A DNA stretch of 64,000 nt from Hemerocallis citrina (GCA_017893485.1 CM030368.1:176882504-176946503); one strand, 5' to 3'; positions 21,594 through 35,110 are shown, counted from the stretch's first letter. The notes: a model not told the origin generated them from the letters alone. Translations and numbers: made by a program.

Positions 21594-24500
21594 TGTAACA
21601 CCCTGAATTCTATTTACATGTAATTCGTAGTACAACATGATCTTTTACTTCATTTCGTACAATTTTATAAGAAAATTAAAACTTTTGATTACACAACAAT
21701 GTTTATTACAGAGTTACACAGCAGAAATTAAATAAAATACAACATGAAATACAACTCTATTAACAGAAGCTTTAATCATGAATGTAATCTTTATCATCAC
21801 CCGTCTTTATGTCCTTGACAATCCAATCAAGCTCTGCACTGAAAATCTGTGGGCACGTCAGCTGCTTACAACTGACGCAATGTTATAAACAGCGATCCTC
21901 TCTATGCTGTATTATAACGAAATCTCTTATTTTAACAAACACAAACTTGAATGCATATAAAAGTGTAAAAAGTGACTATCCTAAACATGTCAGTGTATGA
22001 TATGATTTAATACCTAATGCAGATATTATACTACAAGGACACTAATGCATACTTGTTCGGATTCTATGCACCACATCCTATATAGGTCCGAGGGCAAGCA
22101 CCTACGTACTCTACATTAAAGGGTTTAACCCATCGCCGTGAATTACTACTACGGTGACTAGTGTATGTTTTAGATATTCTGTGAGTATCTAGTACCACCC
22201 TGATAATTATTGAGTATCGCACTCCCACTTCAAGTGATTTTGGACACACTGCCTCACACCCAGTAATTTTGGAGGCAAATACCCACACCGCGAGCTATGA
22301 CCCCGGTAATTCTTGAGAGTTGTTCTCCCATTGCGAGTGATTTACAGCCATCACGCCTCACACCTAGATAATTCTGGAGACGAAACCCACACCGCGCTGT
22401 CATCGGTACCTCATCACACAAACACCCCACGAGCGTCGCCTTGATCCCAGTAATTCTGGAGTAATCTCCCTCACCGCGAGCCTCAACCCCAGTAATTCTG
22501 GAGATACCTCCCACCGAGCTATCTAGGCCCTCATACTCATGTTTGTCCATACTTCATCACATCTCCCCTTAGTGCATGTCTTTAAGTTTTAGTTTTAAGT
22601 CATCATAACCTAGAGCTAGCTTACCCTACCGGACTTAAATCAACACGAGAGAAAGTCAGCCCAAACTGACTACTTCTTAAGAGATACTTAACCCACACTA
22701 GTTAGTTCTCAATTTCATTTATTTATAATGTCGGTTACTAGGGTATCGCCTAGCCTCTAGACTAACATCTTTCATGTTAAACAATTGGGGTACGCATACC
22801 CTTATAACTCATATTCTCAATTTCATGTATTCATATTTCCTTCAAATTCTTTCATTCATTTTTATTTATTCACCAATAAGAACAATCTCAAACTATTCAC
22901 TTTCACAGTACAGTTTTCATATTCATCAAAATCTCCTCAATATAAGTTAATAAAGATTCAAACATAATGTCTTAAAAATTCATGATTGGAAATTCATCAT
23001 ATCATTTTCCTTTGATTTTATCACAAATCAACTCTTAAATTTTATTTCATACACATTTGAATTTAAATCTAATCTAATTCAATAAACATGATTTTTATTT
23101 CTAAAAAAATGTTCTTAGAATATTGTTAAAATAATTCCCGTGTGTATAAAATATTCTATAACTTTTCTATGAATTTTTCCCAATTTTTTAACTTGTAAAA
23201 TCTCAAAAAAATAAAACAAAATAAAACCAGAAGGGAGGTCACCGGATTCGAACCCTGAACAAACAAAAACCCAAGAGTCGCCCAAACCAATGAGCCAAGT
23301 CTCAGTTGTGTTACATAGATGTTGGAGTTGTTTTGTACTCAAACTTATTCTCTGGATTTTTTTAAATTTAAATAAAAGAGCCAAACCTCTAGACTCGAAC
23401 CCGCGACCAAGAATCCCCCCCCCTCGACGTGACACGTGGTGACGCCACACGCGCGCGCTAGCCAACAAGGCCACCGCCAGTTTCTGATATAGGATGTGTT
23501 TAATTTTTTATATTTTCATGCTCTGTTTTAATCTCGATTTTCAACTTTCAAACGAATTTTGCTTTCTAATCTTCTCTCCAAAATAATATTATAAAAAATA
23601 CATTTCTTAACTCCCATAATTATTTCTTACTGATTTTAATCATATTGGTATAAAATTAATCAAACTATTCTGAAATCTAGTATTCATATTTTTCAATTAG
23701 AAGAAATTCCACTATTATAATGAAAGTATATATTCTTTGTTACAGCAAAAACTATCTCAATTTGACTTTTATAATTTCTGTTAATACTTTCACAATTTCT
23801 TGCACACAAATTACAGGTTTGTTTACACATATGCACAAATCAAATGATTTAATCATGGCATGACATTTGTATATAACCATTTCAACATACTAATGAAATA
23901 AACTTTTAATTCGACAACTTCGTTATATCATGATAAATTTTCTTTTAGCATGCAACGACTTCCATATTGCAATTCTACCAAATGTTCTAAAATAGCAACA
24001 TCACATGCATCACAAAAATCAACTAAAACTCAATAAATTTTCTACACATGTATACTACATAATTTAGAAAGTTCAAGAAACCGCCCACCCATATGAGGAA
24101 TAAATAAATCCCTAGCTATGATCTCCAAGAAAGCCTCCAATTCCCTTCCCAAAATCCGTGCACCAAAGAAGAAAAATCCCCTCTAAGCATTTCGGCAGCA
24201 AAACAGCAGATACACATTTTTTTATTTTTTATTTATTCTTTATGCTGATGTAGGCTGGGGGGTGGGGGTTAGTTTTATAAAGGATGATTAATTACTTAAT
24301 TAAATGTAGGATAATTAACCCACTAACTACAAATTAATCACCACGAATAAAAATCCACTACAAACTCTTCCTCTTCCTCTTCTATGAACAGCCGGCCAAC
24401 CTTCACATTCCCACATGTGCACTTTTGTGCACGTGCACTCTATGTGCACACACTCACACAATTTATAATTTATTTTTATTGAATAAAAATGAGTATTCTA

Positions 24501-25028
24501 CATAACAAGTTGTGTAGGCTTCATTAAAAAAAAATTGTGGGCTTTAAAAGCAATTTTGGGCACATGGTGTTTTTTATAATAAATAATACTAAGTGTAATA
24601 AATAAAGTGAGAAGAAAATGTACATTACTCCTTAAAAAATTTTAGAGACAACCATACATATAAAATTTTACGTGCAATGCACGTGCAAAATTATTAAAAT
24701 TAATTTGAGAGAACGAAAAACATTCAAAATACAAAACATGTATGTTTAATATTTTCACAGATATTCCACGTAACGGAAAATATACGTAATCGACACATGT
24801 ATTGAAAGCACGTAGAATATACGTAAAAACACAAAGATTAAAATAAAATGTTTGAGTTGGCCCGAAATGAGTTTTGAGAAGACGGAAAATGTATAAATTT
24901 TCGGAATATAAAATACATATGACATTTATATAAAAATACGTTACTAATATTATTCGTAACGGTACAAAATATACGTGCGTAACACACGATGGCAAAATTG
25001 TCATTACTCCATTTTGCGGGGTGCTACA
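21594..25028 (-). repeat. 3' LTR of the LARD-like element
   Basis: TGTAACACCCTGAATTC to GCGGGGTGCTACA. It includes degenerate ~60-bp repeats with TAATTCTGGAG (22190-22510) and two tRNA-like segments (see 23228-23480). Confidence 0.88.
23228..23480 (-). repeat. Two tRNA-like (SINE-like) segments inside the LTR
   Basis: On the minus strand GGTTCGAATCC (23244-23254) is a perfect Pol III B-box, with an A-box-like TGGCTCATTGG 32 bases upstream (23287-23297). A second pair is GGTTCGAGTC (23392-23401) with TGGCCTTGTTGG (23462-23473). The same pair sits in the other LTR at 28842-28852 and about 29031, and a related pair is at 40919 and 41091. Confidence 0.6.
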
Positions 25029-27252
25029 CTCTCCCCCTTAGAACAGTTCTTTCCTCAAAACTTACTAGGGTGAAAGTTGTATTTCGTACACACCAAAAAA
25101 ATATCATTATTGTACTCAGAAAACTGCAACTATTAAGAAAATAAATGTGGTATAAAAATGTGTAATATGGAAAAACACGGTAAACTTAGATAAGAAAACT
25201 ATGAGTATCAAAAATTTATAAGAACGAACAAGAAAATCTAGAAAAATAGCTTAAGAAAAGAAATGTGACCATAAAAGATAGGATGGATTGAGAGAAAATT
25301 TCATTAAAATAATATTAGGTAAAGTATTAGATGAAAATAAAAAATATAAATTAAGTCATTAATTGTGAAAGAGTTTGGAAAACAAAGCAATTGGAAAGAT
25401 TAAAGAGAAACATAGTCGATAGATAAATTATGAATAGGCTTGGTAATCAAAATTTTATCAAAGTAATAAGCGGTAAAATGATTAAAATCGCAAACTGAAC
25501 TAGTACCATATAGTACGAGATAAAAATTGAATTAGAAATTTAAGAGAAGACTATTGGGTAAAAGTTTTGAAAAATATACGAGCATGAAATTTAGTTAAAA
25601 GTATCGACGATATAAAATAATTCTGTAAACAAGTTAATATCATAAAATAATTGTAAAGTAAATACAATAATTATATATATACGATTTTAAAGATATAGAA
25701 TACTAGTTGGTATATATCAAAATACTTTCAAGTAGAGCAAGAAAACCAGCATACAAAATTATATATGAACATAGGCGCAAAAATTATAGGGTGAAACAAA
25801 CAGTATTATGATATGAAAATTATAAATGGGTTGTAGAAGTAAAACAAGATATCATAGTAGAAAAGTAATATCATACTATTGAAACAATACAAAAAACTAA
25901 TTATATAGAAATAAATTAGGAATCGTAAACAAAAGTATAAATAATAAGATAATTAATTTAATTTTAAGTTGTAAAATATTATAAAATAGTATAAACTAGT
26001 ACAAAATGGATTAGTGGTAAGTAACTATTATAGAAAACAAAGTAGGGGTTATCAAAGTAGAAAATTTTCTTCTGTTGTAGGTTCGCCTTGTTGGTGTCCA
26101 ACTGCAGGCTTGTCTCCTCGACCTCAAGTTGCAGAATTGCCTCTACGACATCCGTTTGAAGTTTGTCTTCTGTACTTTTGGTCGCAGACTTTGCCTCCCC
26201 GACGTCCAGTTACAATTTGTCTCCAATGATGTCTAGTTGCAGATTTTCCCTCTCGACATCAGGTTGCACCAAAACAGAAGATGGGAAGATGTAATCTTCC
26301 ATATGTGCTTGGATATTGGGTGTTTAATAAAGTATGAAAATAGAAGTTACATTTTTAAAATTGGTGATATAAAAATAAAAGTTGAGATAATAAGAGTAGA
26401 AAATTACAAAGATAAAATATTCAAATAAAAGAATAGATTTTAAATATTGAATATAAGCTATATCACAAAAATAGTAGGAAAATGATTTATAATGTGTGGA
26501 AGTATGTCATAACTATATAAATAAAACATTACAATCTTGTAAGGAAAAATATATACTGAAATGAATAAGACGATGTAAAATAGTGGAAAATTATAGTATC
26601 GTGAAATCAAAATAAAGTGAATGTAAACATACAATATTAAAATTCACAATCTAATAGAATTTGTAACAAGAAAAATGATAGTCTTAATAATAATTATTTA
26701 AGTAATAATTCAAAACCTAATAGAATACGTAAAAAAAGTAATAGCGAAAATATAAAAGCACATAAAAGAAACATCAAAAAAGAAAACGAGTAAGTCAAAC
26801 TTAAAAGATTAATAAGATGTAAGGTTGTAAATAAAGCAATAAATATCAAATTAAATTACTAGTACAAGAAAATAATTATGTGAAAAATATTAAATGTTAA
26901 AGGAGAAAAGTACTGTGAGAAAAACTACACGAAGAAATTGGTAAAAATGAATGTAGGTTCAAACCCACCACACTTCTGCTGCGCCACTCTCCAAGGAAAA
27001 ACATGCTCGCATACAATATCACATCAATTGTATACGAGGGGAGTATCTTGAATGCAAGTTTCATAACTTCATCATTCATGACTCCAGCCATTCAATAGGG
27101 AAAGGGAGGAGAAGACATCAATGTATAGAGCAACGCAAATGTAAATCACTTACATTTAAATCTCTATAAGCTGAACTCACACTCTAATATCCACCCTAAT
27201 GTGTTGTCCTTGTAATTTTGTACTACTTATTGAAGTTTTCTCAGATACCACT
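25029..27252 (-). other. Non-coding internal region of the LARD-like element
   Basis: It is AT-rich with no ORF resembling gag or pol. On the minus strand the polypurine tract TAAGGGGGAGAG abuts the left LTR (25029-25040). The primer site TGGTATCTGAG lies two bases from the right LTR (about 27240-27250), one base different from the initiator-Met type TGGTATCAGAG. A GC-richer patch at 26080-26280 holds degenerate ~45-bp repeats (GACATCCGTTTGAAG, GATGTCTAGTTGCAG). Confidence 0.8.
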
Positions 27253-30200
27253 TGTAACACCCCGAATTCTATTTACATGTAATTCGTAGTACAACATGAT
27301 CTTTTACTTCATTTCGTATAATTTTACAAGAAAATTAAAACTTTTTATTACACAACAATGTTCATTACAGAGTTACACAGCGGAAGTTAAATAAAATACA
27401 TCATGAAATACAACTCTAATAACAGAAGATTTAATCATGAATGTAATCTTTATCATCAATCGTATTTAAGTCCATGCCAATCCAATCAAGCCCTGTACTG
27501 AAAATCTGTGGGCGCGTCAATTGCTTACAACCGACACAATGTTATAAACAGCGATCCTTTCTATGCTGTATTATAACGAAATCCCTTACGTTAGCATACA
27601 CAAATTTGAATGCATATACAAGTATAAAGAGTGACTATCCTAAACATGTCAGTGTATGATATGACTTGATACCTAATGCAGATGTTATACTACAATGACA
27701 CTAATGCATACTTGTTCGGATTCTATGCACCCCATCGTACAAAGGTCGCACCTACGTACTCCACATTAAAGGGTTTAATCCCTCGCTGTGAATCACTACT
27801 ACAGTGACTAGTGTATGTTATAGATATTCTATGAGTATCTAGTACCACCTCGATAATATTCTTGAGTATCGCACTCCCACTTCAAGTGATTTTGGACACA
27901 CTGCCTCACACCCAGTAATTCTGAAGGCGAATACCTATACCGCGAGCTATGACCCCGATAATTCTTGAGATTCGTTCTCCCATTGCGAGTGATTTACAGC
28001 CATCACGCCTTACACCCCGATAATTCTGGAGACGAAACCCACACCACATTGTTATCGGTATCTCATCACACAAACACCCCACGAGCGTCTCCATGATCCC
28101 AGTAATTCTGGAGTAATATCCCCCACCGCGAGCCTCAACCCCGATAATTCTGGAGATACCTCCCACGGCGCTATCTAGGCCCTCATACTCATGTTTGCCC
28201 ATACTTCATCACATCTCCCCTTAGTGCATGTCCTTAAGTTTTAGTTTTAAGTCATCATAACCTAGAGCTAGCTTACCCTACCGGACTTAAATCAACACGA
28301 GAGAAAGTTAACCCTACCAGATTTATAATGCCGGTTACTAGGGTCACGCCTAGCCTCTAGACTAACATATTTCATGTTCAACAATTGGGGTACACATACC
28401 TTTATAACTCATATTCTCAATTTCATATATTCATATTTCCTTCAAATTCTTTCATTCATTTTTATTTATTCATCAATAAGAACAACCTCAAACTATTCTT
28501 TTTCACAGTACACTTCCATATTCATCCAAACCTCCTCAATACAAGTTAATAAAGATTCAAACATAATGTCTTAAAAATTCATCGTTGAAAATTCATCTTA
28601 TCATTTTCCTTTGATTTTATCACAAATCAACTCTTAAATTTTATTTCATATACATTTGAATTTAAATCTCATCTAATTCAATAAACATGATCTTTATTTC
28701 TAAAAAAATGTTCTTAGAATATTGTTAAAATAATTCCCAAGAGGTATAAAAATACTCTATAATTTTTCTAAGAATTTTTCCTAATTTTTAAACTTGTAAA
28801 ATCTCACCCAAAAAAAAAAAAAAACCAAAAGGGAGGTCACCGGATTCGAACCCTGAACCAACAAAAACCCAAGAATCGCCCAAACCAATGAGCCAAGTCT
28901 CAGTTGTGTTACATAGATGTTGGAGTTGTTTTGTACTCAAACTCATTCTCTGTTTTTTTTAAAAAAATGAAAGAGTTGTACTCAAACTCATTCTCTGTTT
29001 TTTTTTTAAATGAAAGAGCCAAACCTCTGGACTTGAACCTGCAACCGAGAACCCCCCCTCGACGTGATACGTGGAGACGCCATACGCGCACACTAGCCAA
29101 CAAGGCCAAGACGCCATACGCGCACACTAGCCAACAAGGCCACAACCAGTTTCCGATATAGGATGTGTTTAATTCTTTATATTTTCATGCTCTGTTTTAA
29201 TCTCGATTTTCAACTTTCAAACAGATTTTGCTTTCTAATCTTCTCTCCAAAATAATATTATAAAAAATACATTTCCTAACTCCCACAATTATTTCTTTAC
29301 TGATTTTAATCATATTGGTATAAAATTAATCACAAATAATTATTTTGAAATCTAGTATTCATATTTTTCAATTAGAAGAAATTCCACTATTATCATAAAG
29401 GTATATATTCTTCGTTATAGCAAAAATCATCTCAATTTGACTTTTATAATTTCTCTTAATACTTTCACAATTTTTTGCACACAAATTACAAGTCTGTTTA
29501 CACATATGCACAAATCAAATGATCTAATCATTGCATGACATTTGTATATAACTATTTCAACATACTAATGAAATAAACTTTTAATTCGACAACTTCATTA
29601 TATCATGGTAAATTTTCTTTTAGCATGCAACAAATTTCATATTTCAATTCTACAAAATGTTCTAATATAGCAACATCGCATGCATCACAAACATCAACTA
29701 AAACTCAATAAATTTCCTACACATGTATACTACATAATTTAGAAAGTTCACACTTACCCATATGAGGAAAAATAAATCCCTAGCAATAAGCTCCAAGAAA
29801 GCCTCAAATCCCCTTCCCGAAATCCGTGCACCAAAGAAGGAAAATCCCCTCCAAGCATTTCGACAGCAACACAGCACATACACATTTTTTTATTTTGGAT
29901 TTATTCTTTATGCTGATGTAGGTTCGGGGGTGGGGGTTAGTTTTATGAAGGTTGATTAATTAATTAATTAAATGTAGGTTAATTAACCCAATAACTATAA
30001 ATTAATCACCACTAATAAAAACCGACTACAAACTCTTCCTCTTCCTCTTCTATGAACAACTGACCAACCTTCTCATTCCCACATGTGCACTTTTGTGCAC
30101 GTGCACTCTACGTGTACACACTCACACAATTTATTATTTATTTTTATTGAATAAAAATGAGTATTCTACATGACAATTTAGTTGTATATGCTTCATTTTA

Positions 30201-30702
30201 AAAAATAATTGTGGGCTTTAAAAGCAATTTTGGGCGCATGGTTTTTTTTTATAAAATAAATAATACTAAGTGTAATAAATAAAGTGAGAAGAAAATGTAC
30301 ATTACTCCTTAAAAAATTTTAGAGACAACCATACATATAAAATTTTAAGTGCAATGCTCATGCAAAATTATTAAAATTAATTTGAGAGCGAAAAACAGTC
30401 AAATTACAAAACATGTATATTTAATATTGTCACGGATATTCCACGTAACGGAAAATATGCGTAATCGACACATGTATTGAAAGCACGTACAATATACGTA
30501 AAAACACAGAGATTAAAATAAAATATTTGAGGTGGCGCAAAATGAGTTTTGAGAAGACGGAAAATATACAAATAATCGGAATATAAAATATATATGAAAT
30601 TTATATAAAAATACGTTACAAATATTATTCGTAACGTACAAAATACATGTGTGCAACACACGATAACAAAATTGTCATTACTCAATTTTGCGAGGTGTTA
30701 CA
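27253..30702 (-). repeat. 5' LTR of the LARD-like element
   Basis: TGTAACACCCCGAATTC to GCGAGGTGTTACA. It is collinear with the left LTR. The two tRNA-like segments recur at about 28840-28930 and 29025-29145, the second partly duplicated (ACGCCATACGCGCACACTAG twice). Confidence 0.88.
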
Positions 30703-31178
30703 ATTCACTCAGAATACAAGGTAAGCCTCCCTCCTCGAAGGGCGAACCAATTTTTGGAAATGGTCCTAAGCCAGAAAAAGCTAATAAGCTAGCTATGCTC
30801 GATTGTGTCCATGGTGGACCCATGGGAGGAGACTCAAACACCTCCCGCAAAACTTTCATGCCAGAGGTCAACGCGGTCCACCATCAACCACCCCCCAAGG
30901 GATGGGGGTTATCGGTCTCGTTCTCCAACGAAGATCTCGAGGGTGTTCGACTCCCACATTGCGATTCCTTCGTCATTAGCCTTGGTTTAGCCCATCAAGA
31001 GGTTCACCGCGTCCTTGTAGACAATGGGAGCTCAGTAAATATTATGTTTCTGGAAGCCTTCGAAGCCCTAAAACTCTCCCGGGAAAGGCTAAAGCCAGCA
31101 GGGTACACGCTTCAGGGGTTCTCAGGCGCCCCCGTCCAGACAGAGGGAATCGTGACCCTCAACGTTACTACCGAGTAG
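30703..31178 (+). pseudogene. Copy C gag end and protease
   Basis: HGGPMGGDSNTSRK and VDNGSSVNIMFLEAF (protease active site DNGSS) match copy A. The join to the upstream gag piece is out of frame and a TAG ends the segment at 31176-31178, before the domain is complete. Confidence 0.85.
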
Positions 31179-31202
31179 GCTCCGACTTCCCGAACTGAGG
31201 TC

Positions 31203-32216
31203 ATGGACTTCATGGTGGTAAATGTTCAAGCTGCATACAATGCTATCCCTTGGTCACCCTGGCCTCGCCTCCCTCCAAGCAGTACCCTCGGCATACCACA
31301 TGAAGATGAAATCCTCACCGAACGTGGCGTCGGAGTCATCCAAGGTAACCAGGAGGCCACCCGAACCTGCTACATAGCCGCTATGGGGGCGATAGTCCTA
31401 CCCCTCGATGCAGTCGAGCTCTCCTTTGAAATGAGTACAACCGGCTCGGTGCAAGTCGATGAACTAGAAGAGGTCCCCTTCTCTGATGACAACCCATCCA
31501 AGTGGTTCCAAGTGAGCCAATCCCTCCCTCAGGACCTAAGGAAAGACATCATCAACTATGTCCGTCAAAGTGGGGATTTATTCGCATGGGTGCCCTCGGA
31601 TATGCATGGGATCTCCGATGATCTTATAATGCATAGGCTGAGCGTCCACCCGGACTCCTAACCAGTGCAACAGAGGCATCACAATTTTGCCCCTAATCAG
31701 CTGCAGGAGGCTAAGGAAGAAGTACAGAAACTCCTGTCCGCTAAGTTCATTCAAGATGTGAGCTACCCAGAGTGGGTGGCCAATGTTGCGATGGACAAGA
31801 AGCCCAATGAGAAGTGGAGGATCTGCATCGACTTCACAGATCTCAACAAGGCCTGCCTGAAGGATCTCTTCCCCCTCCCGAGTATTGATGCACTCATTGG
31901 TGCGACGTCCGGGCACGAACTTCTCAATTTTATGGACGCTTTCTCAGGCTACAACCAAATCATGATGTACCCTCCAAACATCCCTAAGACAGCTTTTGTG
32001 GCCGACCAAGGGTTATATTGCTACCGCATCATGCCTTTCGGACTGAAGAATGCCGGAGCAACCTACCAGAGACTCATAAACCGAGTCTTCAGAAATCAAA
32101 TTGGTCAGAACATGGAGTTGTATGTGGACGACATGCTCGTCAAAAGCCTCAAGGGTCGTAATCATGTGAAAGATCTTAAAGAAGCATTTGAGGTCCTTTG
32201 ATCCCACAACATGCGG
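31203..32216 (+). pseudogene. Copy C reverse transcriptase, 3' part deleted
   Basis: Two frames separated by one TAA (31660s) cover the protease-RT linker and RT: RICIDFTDLNKACLKD, MDAFSGYNQIMMY and YVDDMLVKS. A TGA follows EAFEVL. At about 32211-32216 the RT sequence HNMR jumps straight into the second RNase H. The RT end and first RNase H, several hundred bases, are missing. The joint shares GGCTG with both expected flanks. Confidence 0.87.
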
Positions 32217-33830
32217 CTGGAGTCATGCTTAGGGGCCCAGACACATTCGTTCTCCAAAACTTTTTTCGCCTCAACTTTTTGGCTTCAAACAACGAGGCGG
32301 AATACGAAGCAATGATCATAGGACTCCTCTTGGCCCATAAAGAAGTAGCCAAACACGTAAGTATTTTCTGCGACTCTCAACTGGTCGTCAATCAGATTTT
32401 AGGGGAGTACGAGGCTCACGATGCTCGAAGGGTCCTATACGTGGCATGTGTTCGATCTCTTATCTCGAATTTCCCCGAAACAACAGTGACTCAACTCCCT
32501 CGGGAACAGAATACACAAGCGGACACTCTCTCTAAACTGGCTTCTTCCTCTTTCGAAGGATTAGATTACACTTTCTTGGTGGAGGTTCTCCTAAAAACCA
32601 ACATCAAAGTCACCGAGCCGCCCGAAGTCAACTGCATCGACCCACCCATGGGAGCGATAACTTGGATGGACCCGATTTTGAAATTCCTAAAGGCGGGTGA
32701 ACTACCCTAAGATCCATCAGAAGCCAGAAAGGTTCGGACCCGTTCAGAGAGATTCACACTCATCAGCGACACACTCTTCAATCGCTCATACACCATGGAG
32801 GACGGAATACCTTATCTCCGATGCCTGAATCTCGAGGAAGCCAAATATGCGTTAAAAGAGATGCACGGAGGAATTGGTAGCTGCCACATGGGCAGCAGAA
32901 CACTTGCAAGGAAAATACTTAATCATGGGTATTACTGGCCGACTCTCCTCCAAAATGCTCAGGACCTTGTGAGAAAATGCGTCCCCTGCCAAATGTACCC
33001 TTCTATTCGACATGCTCCCCAATCCGAGCTAAAATCACTAGCCAGTTCGATCCCGTTTGCTATGTGAGGAATGGATCTAGTTGAGCCTTTTCCAAAAGCG
33101 ACTGCCCAGAGGTGCTTCCTCAATGTCGCCATAGACTATTTAACCAAGTGGGTCGAGGCGAAACCCCTCGCCACCATAACCAAGCATCAATCACAACAAT
33201 TCTTTTGGAAAAATATTACTTGTCGATTTGGTATCCCTTGGATTCTTGTCACCGACAATGGCACCCAGTTCGTCAGCAAAAACTTCCACAAGTTCTGTGC
33301 CGACCTAGGGATCCAGCAAAGATTCTTTAAACAACTCATTAAAAGGCCTATAGTTCGAAGAGTTACCGAGTGTGCTGTGGTCCTACCGAACCACTAAAAG
33401 AATTCCAACTGACGAGTCCCCGTTAAAAATAACTTTCAGAACCGAAGCATTCATTCATCTAGAAGTCGGTCTCCCTTCTCCATGCATCATAAACTTCGCT
33501 GAAAGTTGCAACTTAGCAGGCCTAAGGGCCAACTCCCTGATGAGGCGTGCGAAAAATTAACTATCAGAAAGAACATCTACCAACATAGGATCAACGCTTC
33601 TATAATCGAAGGTGGGACTGAACAACATAAAAGAGGGCGACCTTGTACTCTGACAGCTCACCATCTCTGAACCGACCAAGAAAGAAAAACTCACCCTAAA
33701 TTAGGAAGGTCCATATAAGGTCTCCAAAGTGGTTTGTCCAAGGACCTTCCAACTTGAAGACCTGGGGGGCAAGGCAATCAAGGGAACTTGGAATGAGGAG
33801 CACCTGATGAAGTTCTATGAATGCCCTTAA
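32217..33830 (+). pseudogene. Copy C archaeal-type RNase H and integrase remnants
   Basis: The RNase H part has NEAEYEAMI, CDSQLVVNQILGEYEAHD and REQNTQADTLSKLAS; its first aspartate region is lost in the deletion. Integrase shows MHGGIGSCHMG, CVPCQ, GMDLVEPFPK and TDNGTQF. The part after IQQRF that would carry the catalytic Glu is deleted, and the frame resumes at VLWSYRTTKRIPTDESP. The end is GTWNEEHLMKFYECP with TAA at 33828-33830. Stops include TGA before GMDLV (33065) and TAA at 32708. Confidence 0.87.
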
Positions 33831-33949
33831 AACGATTTAAACTCATAACAAGGCAAATGTAGTAAGCTACAACTTTCAGTGGCCATCGAATAAAGTTGTT
33901 TTCAGTTTCGTCAATCAACCTTGGTCTACTCCTTTTTAAAACAAAGTGT

Positions 33950-34530
33950 AAACCTTGGAAAGAGTGCCTCAACAGAACACCTCGATTCTGAGTCTTAAGC
34001 AGTTCTCGCTGCTAAGTCTAAACCTTGCAAAGAGTGTCTCGACTCTGAGTCTTAAACAGTTCTCACTGCTAAGTCTAAACCTCGGAAAGAGTGTCTTGAC
34101 AGAGCACCTTGACTCTAAGTCTTATGTAGTTCTTACTGCTAAGTTTAAACCTCGGAAAGAGTGTCTCGACAGAGTACCTCAACTTTGAGTCTTATGCAGT
34201 TCTCACTGCTAAGTTTAAACCTCGAAAAGAGTGCCTCGACAAAACACCTCGACTCTGAGTCTTACACAGTTCTCATTTCTAAGTCTAAACCTCTAAAAGA
34301 GTGTCTCAACAGAGCACTTCGACTATGTGTCTTACGTAATTCTCACTGTTAATTCTATACCTCGAAAAGAGTGCCTCAATGGAGCAACTCGACTCTGAGT
34401 CTTACGTAGTTCTCACTGCTAAGTCTAAACCTCAGAAAGAGTGTCTCGACAGAGCACCTCGATTCTGAGTCTTACGCAATCCTCACTGCTAAATCTAAAC
34501 CTTGGAAAGAGTATCTTGCTTCGAGTACTA
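33950..34530. repeat. 70-bp tandem repeat of copy C
   Basis: About eight units with GACTCTGAGTCTTA and AGTTCTCACTGCTAAG; anchors lie at 33990, 34047, 34117, 34187, 34257, 34327, 34397 and 34467. It holds the same position as the arrays of copies A and B but its sequence is unrelated by eye. Short ORFs inside are artefacts. Confidence 0.9.
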
Positions 34531-34649
34531 TGGGGGATTCCTCTGTCACATCTAAAGTTCGGGATGCCACGATCCCGAACTTAACACGAATCTCTCCACT
34601 GCCAAGAAGTCAACATCTCAGATCTCGACAAAAGCAAGTTAGAAAAGAT

Positions 34650-35110
34650 AAATTTTATTGACCGAAAGGTGATTAGAAATGCGGTGGTCAATCCGCAAAA
34701 GGCATACAAAACTCTAAAAGCTAAACCTAAATCTATACATGATTCACTTCACACCACAGAATGCCAGCTACTCTCCTCACAATGAGGAAAAGAAAAAGGT
34801 GAAGGCACCTCGGTAGTTGACCCTGGGACTCCATTACAAAGAAGAGAGGCACTGATGAAAAGGCGTCACGTCCCTCTCAGCTCGTCAATCTCTCTCGCTG
34901 CCACGACTCGGGAATCCCTGGAGGAGATGGAAGTTGAAGCCAAAAATGACCCGAACCTCCGTTTCTCCAATCGACCCAGCTAAGAAAAACTTAAGATAAG
35001 GATGAAGATTCCTCTTATATAGGTAAATTTGCATCCCCGGGTCAGCTAAGAAAATCTCAAGAGAAGGATGGAGAGTCGTCTAATATAGGTAACTCTGCAT
35101 CCCCAAGTCT
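34650..35110 (-). pseudogene. Antisense unit 1 of copy C (decayed)
   Basis: The minus strand has a TATA-like CTATATAAG (35014-35022), itself in a ~65-bp duplication with a second TATATTAG near 35073. A short broken coding stretch follows, then the conserved 3' UTR motif variant GCGGATTGACCACCGC (34681-34696). I call it part of the antisense gene family mainly because of that motif. No domain is recognisable. Confidence 0.45.

Larger units (their letters stand above)
21594..30702 (-). mobile_element. LARD-like non-coding LTR retrotransposon with ~3.4-kb LTRs
   Basis: The LTRs are 21594-25028 (3,435 bp) and 27253-30702 (3,450 bp); the internal region is 2,224 bp. The target duplication is imperfect: GTTCA on the left and ATTCA at 30703-30707. 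The minus-strand order is primer site at the right LTR and polypurine tract at the left LTR. No gag or pol motif is present. The LTRs differ visibly, including an extra block near 22650-22730 in the left one and small duplications near 28945-29135 in the right one, so it is clearly older than the TRIMs. Confidence 0.88.

Noticed and set aside
23228..23480. Functional tRNA genes
   Set aside because: Only the box motifs are tRNA-like; no acceptor or anticodon stem could be paired by eye.
24642..25004. 120-aa hydrophobic minus ORF, with relatives at 30404, 42787 and 52378
   Set aside because: Recurs in each LARD-family LTR at the same position in AT-rich sequence with an end at the LTR terminus; most likely an LTR artefact, though its recurrence was noted.
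25029..27252. Hidden coding region in the LARD interior
   Set aside because: No frame over ~70 codons and no gag or pol motif on either strand.
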